Assembly: GCA_963730285.1 (NCBI GenBank)
Contig: CAVSQY010000002.1
Coordinates: 224,149-288,148 of the forward strand
DNA: 64,000 nucleotides
Reading direction: 5' to 3'
Source of the DNA: JARDZU01 sp963730285
GTDB lineage: Bacteria > Actinomycetota > Acidimicrobiia > Spongiisociales > ZC4RG35
The notes below the pieces were generated by a model. That model saw only the letters and a list, made by a program, of their open reading frames with translations. It was not told where the DNA came from and did no database searches. The position numbers and the translations under genes are program-made. Within the stretch, counting starts at the first letter, position 1, and each line of letters begins with the position of its first letter. Positions 17,554 through 26,045 of the stretch are shown here, piece by piece.

Positions 17554-19143
17554 GTGAGCAGATCCACATACCCCGTCGCTGGTCTCGACGACGCTGAGCC
17601 CGACCGTGAAGGGCGACCGCCGGACTCGCGACGGGTGATCTCGAATCGTTGGAAGCTGGCGGTATTGGTCGTGGCTGCGCTCGCGCAGCTTTCCCTGCCC
17701 CTTCTCGGGTTCTACTCGACTTCGGCCGACGAGAGCGCACGCGCCATCGGAGCCAATGACGCGACCGTCGTCGACTTGATCCGACCGGACGTATGGCCCC
17801 CTTTCTATGAGGTGACGGTCGGCCTGGCGCTCGACATCAACGACGACCTGGTCGTGGTGCCACGCATCGTCACGTTCATCGCCGGGTTGATTTGCCTCTG
17901 GGCGTTGATGTCAATGGCCGATCGCCTTTTTCGAGACGACCGGACAACCCTGATCGCCGGTTTCGTCGGGGCTCTGATCCCACACCGCCTTGTATTCAGC
18001 GTGGCACCGATGTCAGAGATCTTCCTCTTTCTCTTCGCCATCCTGGCCGCCAATTCGCTGCTGGCCTGGATCCAAACCGATGAGGACCGGCATGGGTTGG
18101 CGGCGGCCGGCTGGCTGCTGGTGGCCACAATGGTCAGATATGAGGCGTGGGTCATGGCCGCAGTGGTAGCCGGATATGCACTCTGGCGGTACCTGAGACA
18201 ACGCGATGCCCACCTGCTGGGAGTGGCAGCGCTATGCCTCGGGTTTCCCCTGATCTGGCTCATCTCCAATCTCACCTGGCCCGGTGACATCAGATACCTC
18301 TCGCTCACCAGTCAGCAGACGTCGATCTCACTACTGCCGTCGCGGTTGCAAGTCACCAACACCGCTCTCTACCAATTCCTCAAGGACTTGATCCTGATCC
18401 CTGGTCTCCTCTTCGGAATGACAGCCCTCGCGGTGAATGCCAAGCGATCCCGACCCATACGCATCTGGGCCGCCCTCGAGTTCACACCAATGATCCTGGT
18501 CTCGGTCGCGGCCTTCGTCAGCCGGAGCACGCCGCTGGCGTCGCCATGGCGGCTCAGTGGGACCTGGATCATCATGGTGATCCCGTTCTTCGCCTACGCG
18601 GTGACGTGGCTCTGGGACTCATTGACGGGACGGCGTGCCCTGATCGCAGCATCCGTCCTCCTGGCCTCCGGCGTCTTTCCGATGATCGGGAGGACGGCCA
18701 CCAAGCTGAGCGGGTCGAAGCTCACCACGGAGGAGCTGAACATCGGGCGCAAGGTGGGGAACATGCTCGATGGGTCGAGTGGGCAAGCACTCATCGAGTC
18801 GAGCGAAGGGTTCGAGTACCTGGACATGCTGGTGGCGACAGGACATCTCGATCGCTTCATCCTGACCAGGGGCGAAGATCCTTTCGTGCTTGCAATATTC
18901 AGCGGGGATATCGCCGCCTGGGAAAATCGCGACCCAGATCTGATCGCCAATCACGCCCGGGTCAACTATTCCTTCGACCAGGGTGTCGATCCACAGGTGC
19001 TCGCTTGTGACGGGATAAGTCTGTTTCTGGTTCAGAGCGATGAACTTGAAAGCACCGCCGCCAGGACGCCCGGTCTCAGCGTCGCCGTCGTTGGGGCGGG
19101 CTGGACCCTCTTCCGGATCGAGGATGAATGCCCGGGTACCTGA
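17554..19143 (+). CDS. Polytopic membrane protein, GT-C/glycosyltransferase family 39-like
   Basis: 529 aa, GTG start. After a ~32-residue hydrophilic N-terminus come about ten hydrophobic segments to residue ~380, then a soluble C-terminal domain. The first periplasmic loop has SADESARAIGANDATV with acidic residues in the place expected for the GT-C catalytic Asp/Glu, followed by PPFYEVTVGLAL, as in ArnT/PMT-like enzymes that use polyprenyl-phosphate sugars. Acceptor and sugar are unknown. Convergent with the short aldehyde dehydrogenase gene, 9 nt between stops. Confidence 0.7.
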   Translation: MSRSTYPVAGLDDAEPDREGRPPDSRRVISNRWKLAVLVVAALAQLSLPLLGFYSTSADESARAIGANDATVVDLIRPDVWPPFYEVTVGLALDINDDLVVVPRIVTFIAGLICLWALMSMADRLFRDDRTTLIAGFVGALIPHRLVFSVAPMSEIFLFLFAILAANSLLAWIQTDEDRHGLAAAGWLLVATMVRYEAWVMAAVVAGYALWRYLRQRDAHLLGVAALCLGFPLIWLISNLTWPGDIRYLSLTSQQTSISLLPSRLQVTNTALYQFLKDLILIPGLLFGMTALAVNAKRSRPIRIWAALEFTPMILVSVAAFVSRSTPLASPWRLSGTWIIMVIPFFAYAVTWLWDSLTGRRALIAASVLLASGVFPMIGRTATKLSGSKLTTEELNIGRKVGNMLDGSSGQALIESSEGFEYLDMLVATGHLDRFILTRGEDPFVLAIFSGDIAAWENRDPDLIANHARVNYSFDQGVDPQVLACDGISLFLVQSDELESTAARTPGLSVAVVGAGWTLFRIEDECPGT

Positions 19144-19152
19144 CTTCGGCCT

Positions 19153-20001
19153 TCAAAGCCCCTTTGGGTGCCAGACGGTCTTCGTCTCGGTGAAGGCGGC
19201 GATTCGGTAGGGGCTCTGCTCCGGACCGTCTTCAGCGGGTATCAGCACCCGTTTCACGTTGTGCACTGCACCCTCCTGGACACGCCTCAACTGCCCATCT
19301 TCGACGCCGGTGGCATCGATGGCGTTGACATCCATGTGATCGGCCAGCCATGGGACCAGTTCTTCACGTTGGCCGGTCAGGAGATTGATCACCCCGGCAG
19401 GGACATCGGAGGCGGCGGCGACCTCGGCAAAGCTGATGGCAACCATCGGATGCCGCTCGGAAGCGAGCACCACCGCCGTGTTGCCAGGAACCAAGACCGG
19501 GGCAAGGCTGGACACCAGCCCCAGCAGACCTGGCTCGTCCGGTGCGATCACACCCACCACACCGGTCGGCTCGGGGGCCGAGATGTTGAAGAAGGGCCCA
19601 GCGACCGGGTTCAGGTTGCCGAGTATCTGGGCGAACTTGTCGGCCCATCCCGCATACCAGACCAACCGGTCGACCGCTCGATCGACCTCGGTGCCCGCCG
19701 TTCTGGCGGGGACACCCGCCACCGCCAACTGGTCTCTGAAAGTGTCGTGACGGTCCTCCAGGGTCTCGGCCATCCTGTAGAGGACCTGGCCTCGGTTGTA
19801 TCCGGTGCGCCCGGCCCACCCCACAGCAGCCCCGCGAGCGGAGCGAACGGCGTCCCGGAGATCCTTCCTGCTGGCCCGGGCCATGCGGGCCAGCACGTTT
19901 CCGCCTGCATCGGTCGCAGGGAAGGTCCGACCTGACTCCGAACGAGGGAAAGCACCGCCGATGTAGAGCTTGTAGGTCTTTCTCACATCGAGCCGACTCA
20001 T
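19153..20001 (-). CDS. Short aldehyde-dehydrogenase-like protein lacking the catalytic Cys
   Basis: 282 aa from the ATG that overlaps the preceding stop (ATGA); a 120-residue upstream extension is the wrong frame of the larger dehydrogenase. It aligns by eye with the NAD-binding half of the aldehyde dehydrogenase family (YIGGAFPRSESGRTF, YAGWADKFAQILG, GVVGVIAPDEPGLLGLVSSLAPVL) but stops before the catalytic domain and contains no Cys residue at all. It cannot be a normal dehydrogenase; a regulatory or partner role for the full-length enzyme upstream is inference. Confidence 0.85.
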   Translation of the reverse strand: MSRLDVRKTYKLYIGGAFPRSESGRTFPATDAGGNVLARMARASRKDLRDAVRSARGAAVGWAGRTGYNRGQVLYRMAETLEDRHDTFRDQLAVAGVPARTAGTEVDRAVDRLVWYAGWADKFAQILGNLNPVAGPFFNISAPEPTGVVGVIAPDEPGLLGLVSSLAPVLVPGNTAVVLASERHPMVAISFAEVAAASDVPAGVINLLTGQREELVPWLADHMDVNAIDATGVEDGQLRRVQEGAVHNVKRVLIPAEDGPEQSPYRIAAFTETKTVWHPKGL

Positions 20002-21477
20002 CCCTCGCTCCAATCGAGATAGGAGAGCAGGCCGTGGCGACCGCCTTCCCGGCCAAACCCGGACTCCTTGTAGCCACCAAAGGGCGACGTGGGGTCGAAC
20101 TTGTTGTATGTGTTGGCCCAGACCACCCCGGCCCTCAGCTGATCTGCCATCCAAAGAATCCTGGATCCCTTTGTCGTCCACACACCGGCCGACAGCCCGT
20201 ATGGGGTGTTGTTCGCCTTCTCCACCGCCTCCTCGGGCGTCCGGAACGACAGAATGGAGAGGACCGGCCCGAAGATCTCCTCCTGAGCGATTCGATGGGA
20301 TTGGGCGACATTGGTGAAGAGGGTCGGCTTGAAGAAGAAGCCACGGTCGGGGAGGACGCAATCAGGTTGGAACATCTCGGCGCCCTCACTCACACCTGAG
20401 TCGACCAGCTCGTTGATCTTGTCCAGTTGCTCTCGGCTGTTGATCGCCCCGACATCGGTGTTCTTGTCCATCGGATCCCCGACACGAAGGGTTGCCAATC
20501 GGCGCTTGAGCATGGCAACGAAGCGATCGTGAACGCTCTCCTGGACCAGGAGACGGCTCCCGGCGCAACAAACATGGCCCTGGTTGAAGAAAATGCCGTT
20601 GATGACGCCCTCCACCGCCTGATCGAGCGGTGCGTCCTCGAAGATGACGTGAGCTGCTTTGCCGCCCAACTCGAGGGTGAGTTTCTTCCGCGTCCCGGCC
20701 AGCTGGCTCTGGATGAGCTTGCCCACTGCTGTGGAGCCGGTGAAGGCCACCTTGTCCACGTCCTCGTGGGTGACCACCGCGGAGCCGGTGGCGCCCGCCC
20801 CCGTCAAGATGTTGAGGACACCCGGCGGGAGTCCCGCCTCGGTGGCGATCTGGGCGAAGGCCGAGCGCGGTGAGCGGCGTCGTCTCGGCCGGTTTGAGGA
20901 CCACCGTGTTGCCGGCTGCCAGCGCCGGCGCCACCTTCCATGCCAGCATCAACATGGGAAAGTTCCACGGGATGACCTGGCCGGCCACCCCCAGCGGTCT
21001 CGGCCTGATCCCGGGGAAGGCGTATTCCAGCTTGTCGGCCCATCCGGCGTAATAGAAGAAGTGGCCCGCGACCAGGGGAAGGTCGACATCACGAGACTCC
21101 TTGATCGGCTTTCCGCCGTCGAGGGTCTCGAGGACGGCCAACTCGCGCGAGCGCTCCTGGATCATTCGAGCGATCCGAAACACGTATTTGGCTCGCTCCG
21201 CCCCGGGCATCGGCCCCCACACCTCGGTGAAGGCAGATCTGGCGGCCCCGACGGCCAAATCGACGTCCGCCTCCCCGGCCTCCGCCACTTCGGACAACGG
21301 CTCCTCCGTGGCCGGGTTGACCGTCGGGAAGTGCTTGCGCGACTTCGGGTCGACGAACTCTCCGTTGATGAAGAGCCCGTAACGGTCGGCGACCTGGACG
21401 ATGTCCGACGACTCGCGGGAGCTTGCGTAATCCCACTTGAGAGGTGACCGGGTCGGCTTCTCGATGTCGGTTCCCAC
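19998..21477 (-). pseudogene. Aldehyde dehydrogenase, full length but frameshifted near 20860
   Basis: NAD(P)-dependent aldehyde dehydrogenase of ~493 codons split over two frames. The N-terminal part (GTG start at 21477, 2 nt after the deoC stop) runs through WNFPMLMLAWKVAPALAAGN and LKPAETTPLTAL, then the frame changes. The C-terminal part holds the general-base Glu in LELGGK, the catalytic Cys in NQGHVCCAGSR and EEIFGPVL. Removing one G from the GGCC at about 20859-20862 restores T-A-L-A-F-A-Q-I-A-T-E-A-G, the expected family reading. Either a one-base assembly error or a recent frameshift. Placed to oxidise acetaldehyde from DeoC. Confidence 0.85.
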
Positions 21478-21479
21478 GA

Positions 21480-22433
21480 TCAATCCTTGGTGAAATAGTC
21501 GGCTGACTGGTATCGGCCCGTCTCGAGCCACCTGATCTGCATGAGGACGTCGTTGAGGAGGGAGGAGGCGCCGAAACGAAACCAGGCGGGAGTCATCCAG
21601 TCCTCGCCGAGGGTCTCGTTGAGGACCACCAGGTACCTGATGGCGTCCTTGGAGGTGCGAATGCCCCCGGCGGGCTTCATCCCTACCATCACCCCGGTCG
21701 CATCCATGAAGTCTCGTATTGCTTCCAGCATCACCAACGTCACCGGAAGGGTTGCCGCCGGCTGAATCTTCCCGGTCGACGTCTTGATGAAGTCCGCCCC
21801 CGCCGCCATGGCCAGCATCGAAGCCCTACGCACGTTGTCCATGGTGACCAACTCGCCGGTCTCGAGAATGACCTTCAAGTGGACATCGCCACATGCGTCC
21901 TTGACCCGGCGAACCTCGTCGAACACCTTGAAGTACTCACCCGATAGAAAGGCGCCACGATCTATCACCATGTCGACCTCGTCGGCTCCCTGTCGTATGA
22001 CACGCGAGGCCTCCTCCACTTTGAGGTCGGTGTCGGCCAGGCCTGATGGGAAATAGGTGGCGACGCTGGCCACGCGGACACCACTCCCCGCGGTCGCCTG
22101 GACCGCGTACTTCACCATGTTGGGGTAGATGCAAACCGCGGCGACAGAGGGAATGCTGGGATCGACCGGGTCTGGGCGGATCGCCTTGGCGCACATCTGA
22201 GCCACTTTTCCTGCCGTGTCCTTTCCCTCGAGGGTGGTCAGGTCGATCATTCGGACGATCAGGTCGAGCGCCGCCCTCTTCGATTCCCGTTTGATGCTGC
22301 GCGTCGAGAGCGCTGCCACCCTTTCCTTGGCACCGACCTCGTCAACCGAAGGCACGCTGCGGAGGAACGTGCGCAAGGTAGGTGTCGTGATCCGATCAGG
22401 GAGGATCGAGCTTCGAGCAGGGGCGACGGTCAC
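21480..22433 (-). CDS. deoC: Deoxyribose-phosphate aldolase
   Basis: Class I aldolase that splits 2-deoxyribose-5-phosphate into glyceraldehyde-3-phosphate and acetaldehyde. 317 aa, the long form common in Actinobacteria. The Schiff-base Lys217 lies in DFIKTSTGK, with the proton-relay Lys187 in HLKVILET and the GADEVDMVIDRG block before it. First gene of a tight deoC-ALDH-short ALDH operon (gaps of 2 nt and a 4-nt overlap), so the acetaldehyde is probably oxidised at once. Confidence 0.95.
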   Translation of the reverse strand: MTVAPARSSILPDRITTPTLRTFLRSVPSVDEVGAKERVAALSTRSIKRESKRAALDLIVRMIDLTTLEGKDTAGKVAQMCAKAIRPDPVDPSIPSVAAVCIYPNMVKYAVQATAGSGVRVASVATYFPSGLADTDLKVEEASRVIRQGADEVDMVIDRGAFLSGEYFKVFDEVRRVKDACGDVHLKVILETGELVTMDNVRRASMLAMAAGADFIKTSTGKIQPAATLPVTLVMLEAIRDFMDATGVMVGMKPAGGIRTSKDAIRYLVVLNETLGEDWMTPAWFRFGASSLLNDVLMQIRWLETGRYQSADYFTKD

Positions 22434-22490
22434 TGTGAGGTCATGGTACCGGTCCCGGGCGCTTCGCCTCAGAGCGCCAGGGCTGGTCGA

Positions 22491-23570
22491 TCAGGCAGAG
22501 GGCTCGCTGAGCAACCGATAGCCCACGCTCTGGTCGAACGACATCGACATCTGAAAGCCGACGAGCTCACTCGTGGTCTCATCGGGGATCATGATGTCCA
22601 TGCTGATATCGGCCCCGGCACTGACATCAGACTTTCGTACCAACCCGGCCATGGCGTCGAACAAAGTGGTGCTGTCGGAATTGGCACCGTCGACGGTGAT
22701 CAGAAACTTCAGCTGATCGACCATCTCCTGAAAGGTCGCTGCCTCTTCATCGGTGACGTCGTCAGGCATGAACGCCCCGAACAGCCCGGCGAAGAATTCG
22801 CCCAAGTCGAACTCGATCAATGACGTCGTCGAATTGCTCTCGATGACAAAGACGTCATGGCCATCGACCTGATCGGTCCCCGTGACAGTGCTGGTGTAGC
22901 TGGTGACGATCGGCTCGGCGCCGATCCCAGGCGTTTCGATCTGGTCGCTCCAGGTATCGCCCACCGAGACTTCCTCATCGGAGAGCTTGGGGCCGAAGAA
23001 TTGGCCCGGATCCAGTCCGGGTGCAGGTGCGTTCTCGAGTGAGCTGAAATCACCGAACATCCCACCGAGAGGGTCACCCGCAGCATTGTCCTGGGGGATG
23101 ATATTGCCCTTCTCGTCGACGACGATGGTGACATCGATCGGGTCGAGTGACGCGAAATCGGGGGTTTGATCCCCATCGACAGGCTCACCGTCGACCGTCC
23201 CTGTGACGCTGACATCGCTGAAATCGCCCGTGATGTGAATCTGGTAGGTCCCCGGCTCGGGCCCATCCGCGATCTCGTGGGTCAGATTCGCCGTGCCGGT
23301 GATGTCGACCGAAGCGTCGCCAGGGATATCTTCGCCCCCCATCACCGAGGGGTCTCCGGAGGTGGTGAGATCGATGTGCTGGTCGAGTGTCACCTCATAG
23401 CTCATCTGAGTCCCCGCCTCGAGGGAGTAGGAGAGCAGTACCGCTTGAGGAGCCTGAGTGGTGGTCGTTTCGGGCTCGGTCGCGGTAGTAGTGGTTTCGG
23501 TTGCGCTTCCCCCGCAGGCGGCGGCAACCAGGGCCAACACGGCGGCGAGGGACAAGAGACGTCTGGTCAT
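22491..23570 (-). CDS. Secreted lipoprotein, DUF6263-like
   Basis: 359-aa exported lipoprotein: signal peptide with lipobox ending in AAC (Cys19), then a Thr/Glu-rich linker (~20-40). The rest is beta-rich with repeats of the form V-T-x-D...T-x-x-G and the segment GDTWSDQIETPG, as in the large DUF6263-type family of cell-surface lipoproteins of unknown function. Transcribed divergently from metG. No role is predicted. Confidence 0.75.
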   Translation of the reverse strand: MTRRLLSLAAVLALVAAACGGSATETTTTATEPETTTTQAPQAVLLSYSLEAGTQMSYEVTLDQHIDLTTSGDPSVMGGEDIPGDASVDITGTANLTHEIADGPEPGTYQIHITGDFSDVSVTGTVDGEPVDGDQTPDFASLDPIDVTIVVDEKGNIIPQDNAAGDPLGGMFGDFSSLENAPAPGLDPGQFFGPKLSDEEVSVGDTWSDQIETPGIGAEPIVTSYTSTVTGTDQVDGHDVFVIESNSTTSLIEFDLGEFFAGLFGAFMPDDVTDEEAATFQEMVDQLKFLITVDGANSDSTTLFDAMAGLVRKSDVSAGADISMDIMIPDETTSELVGFQMSMSFDQSVGYRLLSEPSA

Positions 23571-23661
23571 AGATTCAGGTTATCGGCATCGAGGGGCTTT
23601 TCGTTTAGGGCAAACCGCCGGGCGCAAACCGGTTGACACCTTGGTTTACCCTCTCCCCACC

Positions 23662-25302
23662 ATGAGTCGTCGAATCCTGGTCGCAGTTGCCTGGCCATAC
23701 GCCAGCGGGCCACGTCATTTGGGCCACCTGGCAGGTGCCTACCTCCCGGCCGACATCTTTGCCCGCTATCAACGCTCGGCGGGCAACCAGGTCTTGATGG
23801 TCTCGGGATCCGACGTGCACGGCACACCGATCACGGTTCGTGCCGACCAGGAGGGCGTCGAGCCGCAAGTCATCGTGGACCGGTACCACGCCGAGTTCCT
23901 GGAAGACTGGGAAACCCTCGCTATCTCGTGGGATCTCTACACATCGACCGGGACTGAGAATCATCACGCAGTCACTCAGGACGTCTTCTTGCGGCTACTC
24001 GAAAACGGATATCTCGAGATCGCCGAATCCGAGCAGTTCTATGACGCAGAAGCTCAGAGATTCCTACCCGACCGCTATGTCACCGGCACCTGCCCGCATT
24101 GCGGCTACGGCGAGGCGCGGGGCGACCAGTGTGAGAACTGTGGTCGGACCCTCGACCCGACCGACCTGGTCGACCCCAAGAGCAAGCTGACCGGCTCGGT
24201 TCCAGAGGAGAGGAAGACCGAGCACTTCTTCTTCCTGCTCAGCAAACTCGAGGACAGGCTGAGGGAATGGCTCGAGACGCGAGAGGGCTGGCGGAAGCAT
24301 GTCAAGAATTTCGCCCTTGGCATGATCGGCGAAGGGCTCCACGACCGGGCCATCACCCGAGACATCGAGTGGGGCGTCGAGGTGCCGGTGGACGATCTCG
24401 GGCCGGGCAAGAGGATCTATGTCTGGTTCGACGCTGTGATTGGATACCTGTCGGCCTCGAAGGAGTGGGCGGATCGGTCGGGCGAGCCGGGCGCCTGGCG
24501 CAACTGGTGGGAGGATCCCGAAGCCGAGTCCTATTACTTCGTGGGCAAGGACAACATCACATTCCACGCAGTCTTTTGGCCGGCGATGCTCATGGGATAC
24601 GGTGGTCTCGACCTGCCCACCAACGTGCCGGCAAACCAATACGTGACCTTCGGCAGTGAGAAGGCCTCGGCCAGCCGGGGGGTAGGTCGCTCCATCGGGT
24701 GGTATCTCAACCGGCTCGAGCCGGATAGCCTCCGATACGCCATCGCCTCGGTGCTTCCAGAACACAACGACACCGATCTGAGCGACGAGGAGATAATCCG
24801 ACGCATCAACGAGGAGCTGGTGGCCACTTGGGGGAACCTGGTCAATCGTGTGCTGTCCATGAGCGTGCGGTACTTCGACGGATCGGTCCCGCCTCAGGGG
24901 ACGCTCGCACCCGATGACGGGAGGCTGCTCGCCGCCATCGACGACACACTGCGGCAAACCGCCGAGAGCATCGAGGCCGTGGAGTTGAAAGCGGGCCTTC
25001 GTTCGGCGATCGAAGGAGCCGCGCGGGTAAATGCATACCTGAACTCAGAGGAGCCCTGGAAGGCAATCAAGGAAGACCCACACCGTGCCGGCACGGTGCT
25101 GTGGACGGCCATCCAGGCGATATCGGGCATCAGGGTCGCCCTCTCCCCCTATCTCCCCTGGACCGCCGATCGACTCGGGCGGACGCTGGGTATTGGATCG
25201 GCGGTCAGCGGGTGGGTGCGCCCCGTTGTCGACGAAGGAACCGTATTGGGCGAGGTAATCCCTTTGTTCACCAAGTTGGAGGCCGACGCCCTCGACGAAT
25301 GA
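23662..25302 (+). CDS. metG: Methionyl-tRNA synthetase
   Basis: Class Ia synthetase, 546 aa from the ATG of MSRRILVAVAWPYASG; a 68-residue upstream extension overlaps the divergent lipoprotein and is rejected. HLGH (19-22) is the HIGH motif, a single zinc knuckle is formed by Cys144, Cys147, Cys157 and Cys160, and the KMSKS position reads KASAS (334-338) followed by RG. The anticodon-binding helical domain follows; there is no C-terminal tRNA-binding EMAP domain. Confidence 0.95.
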   Translation: MSRRILVAVAWPYASGPRHLGHLAGAYLPADIFARYQRSAGNQVLMVSGSDVHGTPITVRADQEGVEPQVIVDRYHAEFLEDWETLAISWDLYTSTGTENHHAVTQDVFLRLLENGYLEIAESEQFYDAEAQRFLPDRYVTGTCPHCGYGEARGDQCENCGRTLDPTDLVDPKSKLTGSVPEERKTEHFFFLLSKLEDRLREWLETREGWRKHVKNFALGMIGEGLHDRAITRDIEWGVEVPVDDLGPGKRIYVWFDAVIGYLSASKEWADRSGEPGAWRNWWEDPEAESYYFVGKDNITFHAVFWPAMLMGYGGLDLPTNVPANQYVTFGSEKASASRGVGRSIGWYLNRLEPDSLRYAIASVLPEHNDTDLSDEEIIRRINEELVATWGNLVNRVLSMSVRYFDGSVPPQGTLAPDDGRLLAAIDDTLRQTAESIEAVELKAGLRSAIEGAARVNAYLNSEEPWKAIKEDPHRAGTVLWTAIQAISGIRVALSPYLPWTADRLGRTLGIGSAVSGWVRPVVDEGTVLGEVIPLFTKLEADALDE

Positions 25303-25312
25303 GCGGACACAA

Positions 25313-25336
25313 CTGAAACCACTTGTCGGGTTTCAG
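25313..25336 (+). terminator. Stem-loop after metG
   Basis: Eight-bp perfect stem CTGAAACC / GGTTTCAG with an 8-nt loop, 11 nt after the metG stop. There is no T-run behind it, so it is a candidate RNA stem-loop or Rho-assisted end rather than a classical intrinsic terminator. Confidence 0.4.
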
Positions 25337-25395
25337 GGTCCAATCAGGGTGAAACCCCATTCCTTCAGTGGCTCAACCCAGATATCGTCGTCCAC

Positions 25396-25596
25396 GTGTC
25401 TCGGATAGCAAAGACCGTCGCCGGGTTCACCCTTCTCACTGCGGGAGCCCTCATGCTCGTCCTCCCCGGGCCCGGGATCCTCACGATCGTCGCCGGGCTG
25501 GGCCTGTTGGGACAAGAGTACGAATGGGCGAGGCGACTCACACGCTGGGGTCGGTCCAAGCTGCCGGGCCGGTCAGGGGATCAGGACGGCGGGTAG
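25396..25596 (+). CDS. Small PGPGW-type membrane protein
   Basis: 66 aa, GTG start. A single hydrophobic stretch (about 8-40) contains LPGPGILTIVAGLGLLGQEYEWARR, split here as LPGPG, GLGLLG and EWARR, the hallmark order of the PGPGW putative transmembrane family. Function unknown. Its end overlaps the convergent sodN stop by 16 nt. Confidence 0.75.
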   Translation: MSRIAKTVAGFTLLTAGALMLVLPGPGILTIVAGLGLLGQEYEWARRLTRWGRSKLPGRSGDQDGG

Positions 25597-25988
25597 ACAC
25601 CCATCGACTGGGCCTTCTCGGTCTGCCAGAAGATGTCCGAGATCTCATCTATTAGGGCGATCAGCTTCCGGCCATCCTCGGGGTCCACAGACTTTTTGGC
25701 ATCGCCGGCCTGATGGATGGCGCGCCAGAAGAGGTCGTCCAGGTTGTCGAATTGATCGCGATGATCAGCGGTGAAGAAATCAGCCCACAGAACCATGAGG
25801 TGGTGCTTGACGAGCTCAGCTCTCTCCTCCTTGATGGCGAGAGCGCGTGCGCGGAAGACCTCGTCGTCGGAGTCCTGGTACTTCTCGGCCGATTTCAGGA
25901 CCGACATCGCCTCGATCTTGGCCTGCGCCGGGTCGTACACCCCGCAGTAGAGATCACAATGGGCATGGGCAACAGTCACCTGTCGCAT
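25581..25988 (-). CDS. sodN: Nickel superoxide dismutase precursor
   Basis: Dismutes superoxide with a Ni centre held by the N-terminal hook that appears after cleavage before His. Start at ATG 25988 has a GGAG 5 nt upstream (a TTG at 26015 is also in frame). Leader MRQVTVAHA (9 aa) is followed by mature His-Cys-Asp-Leu-Tyr-Cys-Gly-Val-Tyr: His1, Cys2 and Cys6 ligands are intact, but the conserved Pro5 is Tyr. The four-helix body (KHHLMVLWADFF, LIDEISDIFW) is typical; 135 aa. The divergent gene encodes the maturation protease. Confidence 0.94.
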   Translation of the reverse strand: MRQVTVAHAHCDLYCGVYDPAQAKIEAMSVLKSAEKYQDSDDEVFRARALAIKEERAELVKHHLMVLWADFFTADHRDQFDNLDDLFWRAIHQAGDAKKSVDPEDGRKLIALIDEISDIFWQTEKAQSMGVYPPS

Positions 25989-26045
25989 GAACTCTCCTTC
26001 GTTGTCGATGTTCAAGATCGACCATACCCTCTATCGGCAATATCT

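Noticed and set aside
17516..17740. 75-residue N-terminal extension of the second P450
   Set aside because: Arg/Pro-rich, not P450-like, and overlaps the divergent membrane-protein gene.
25713..26045. 111-residue upstream extension of the SodX-glycosylase fusion
   Set aside because: It is antisense to sodN; the ATG at 26046 opens exactly at the SodX-like sequence.
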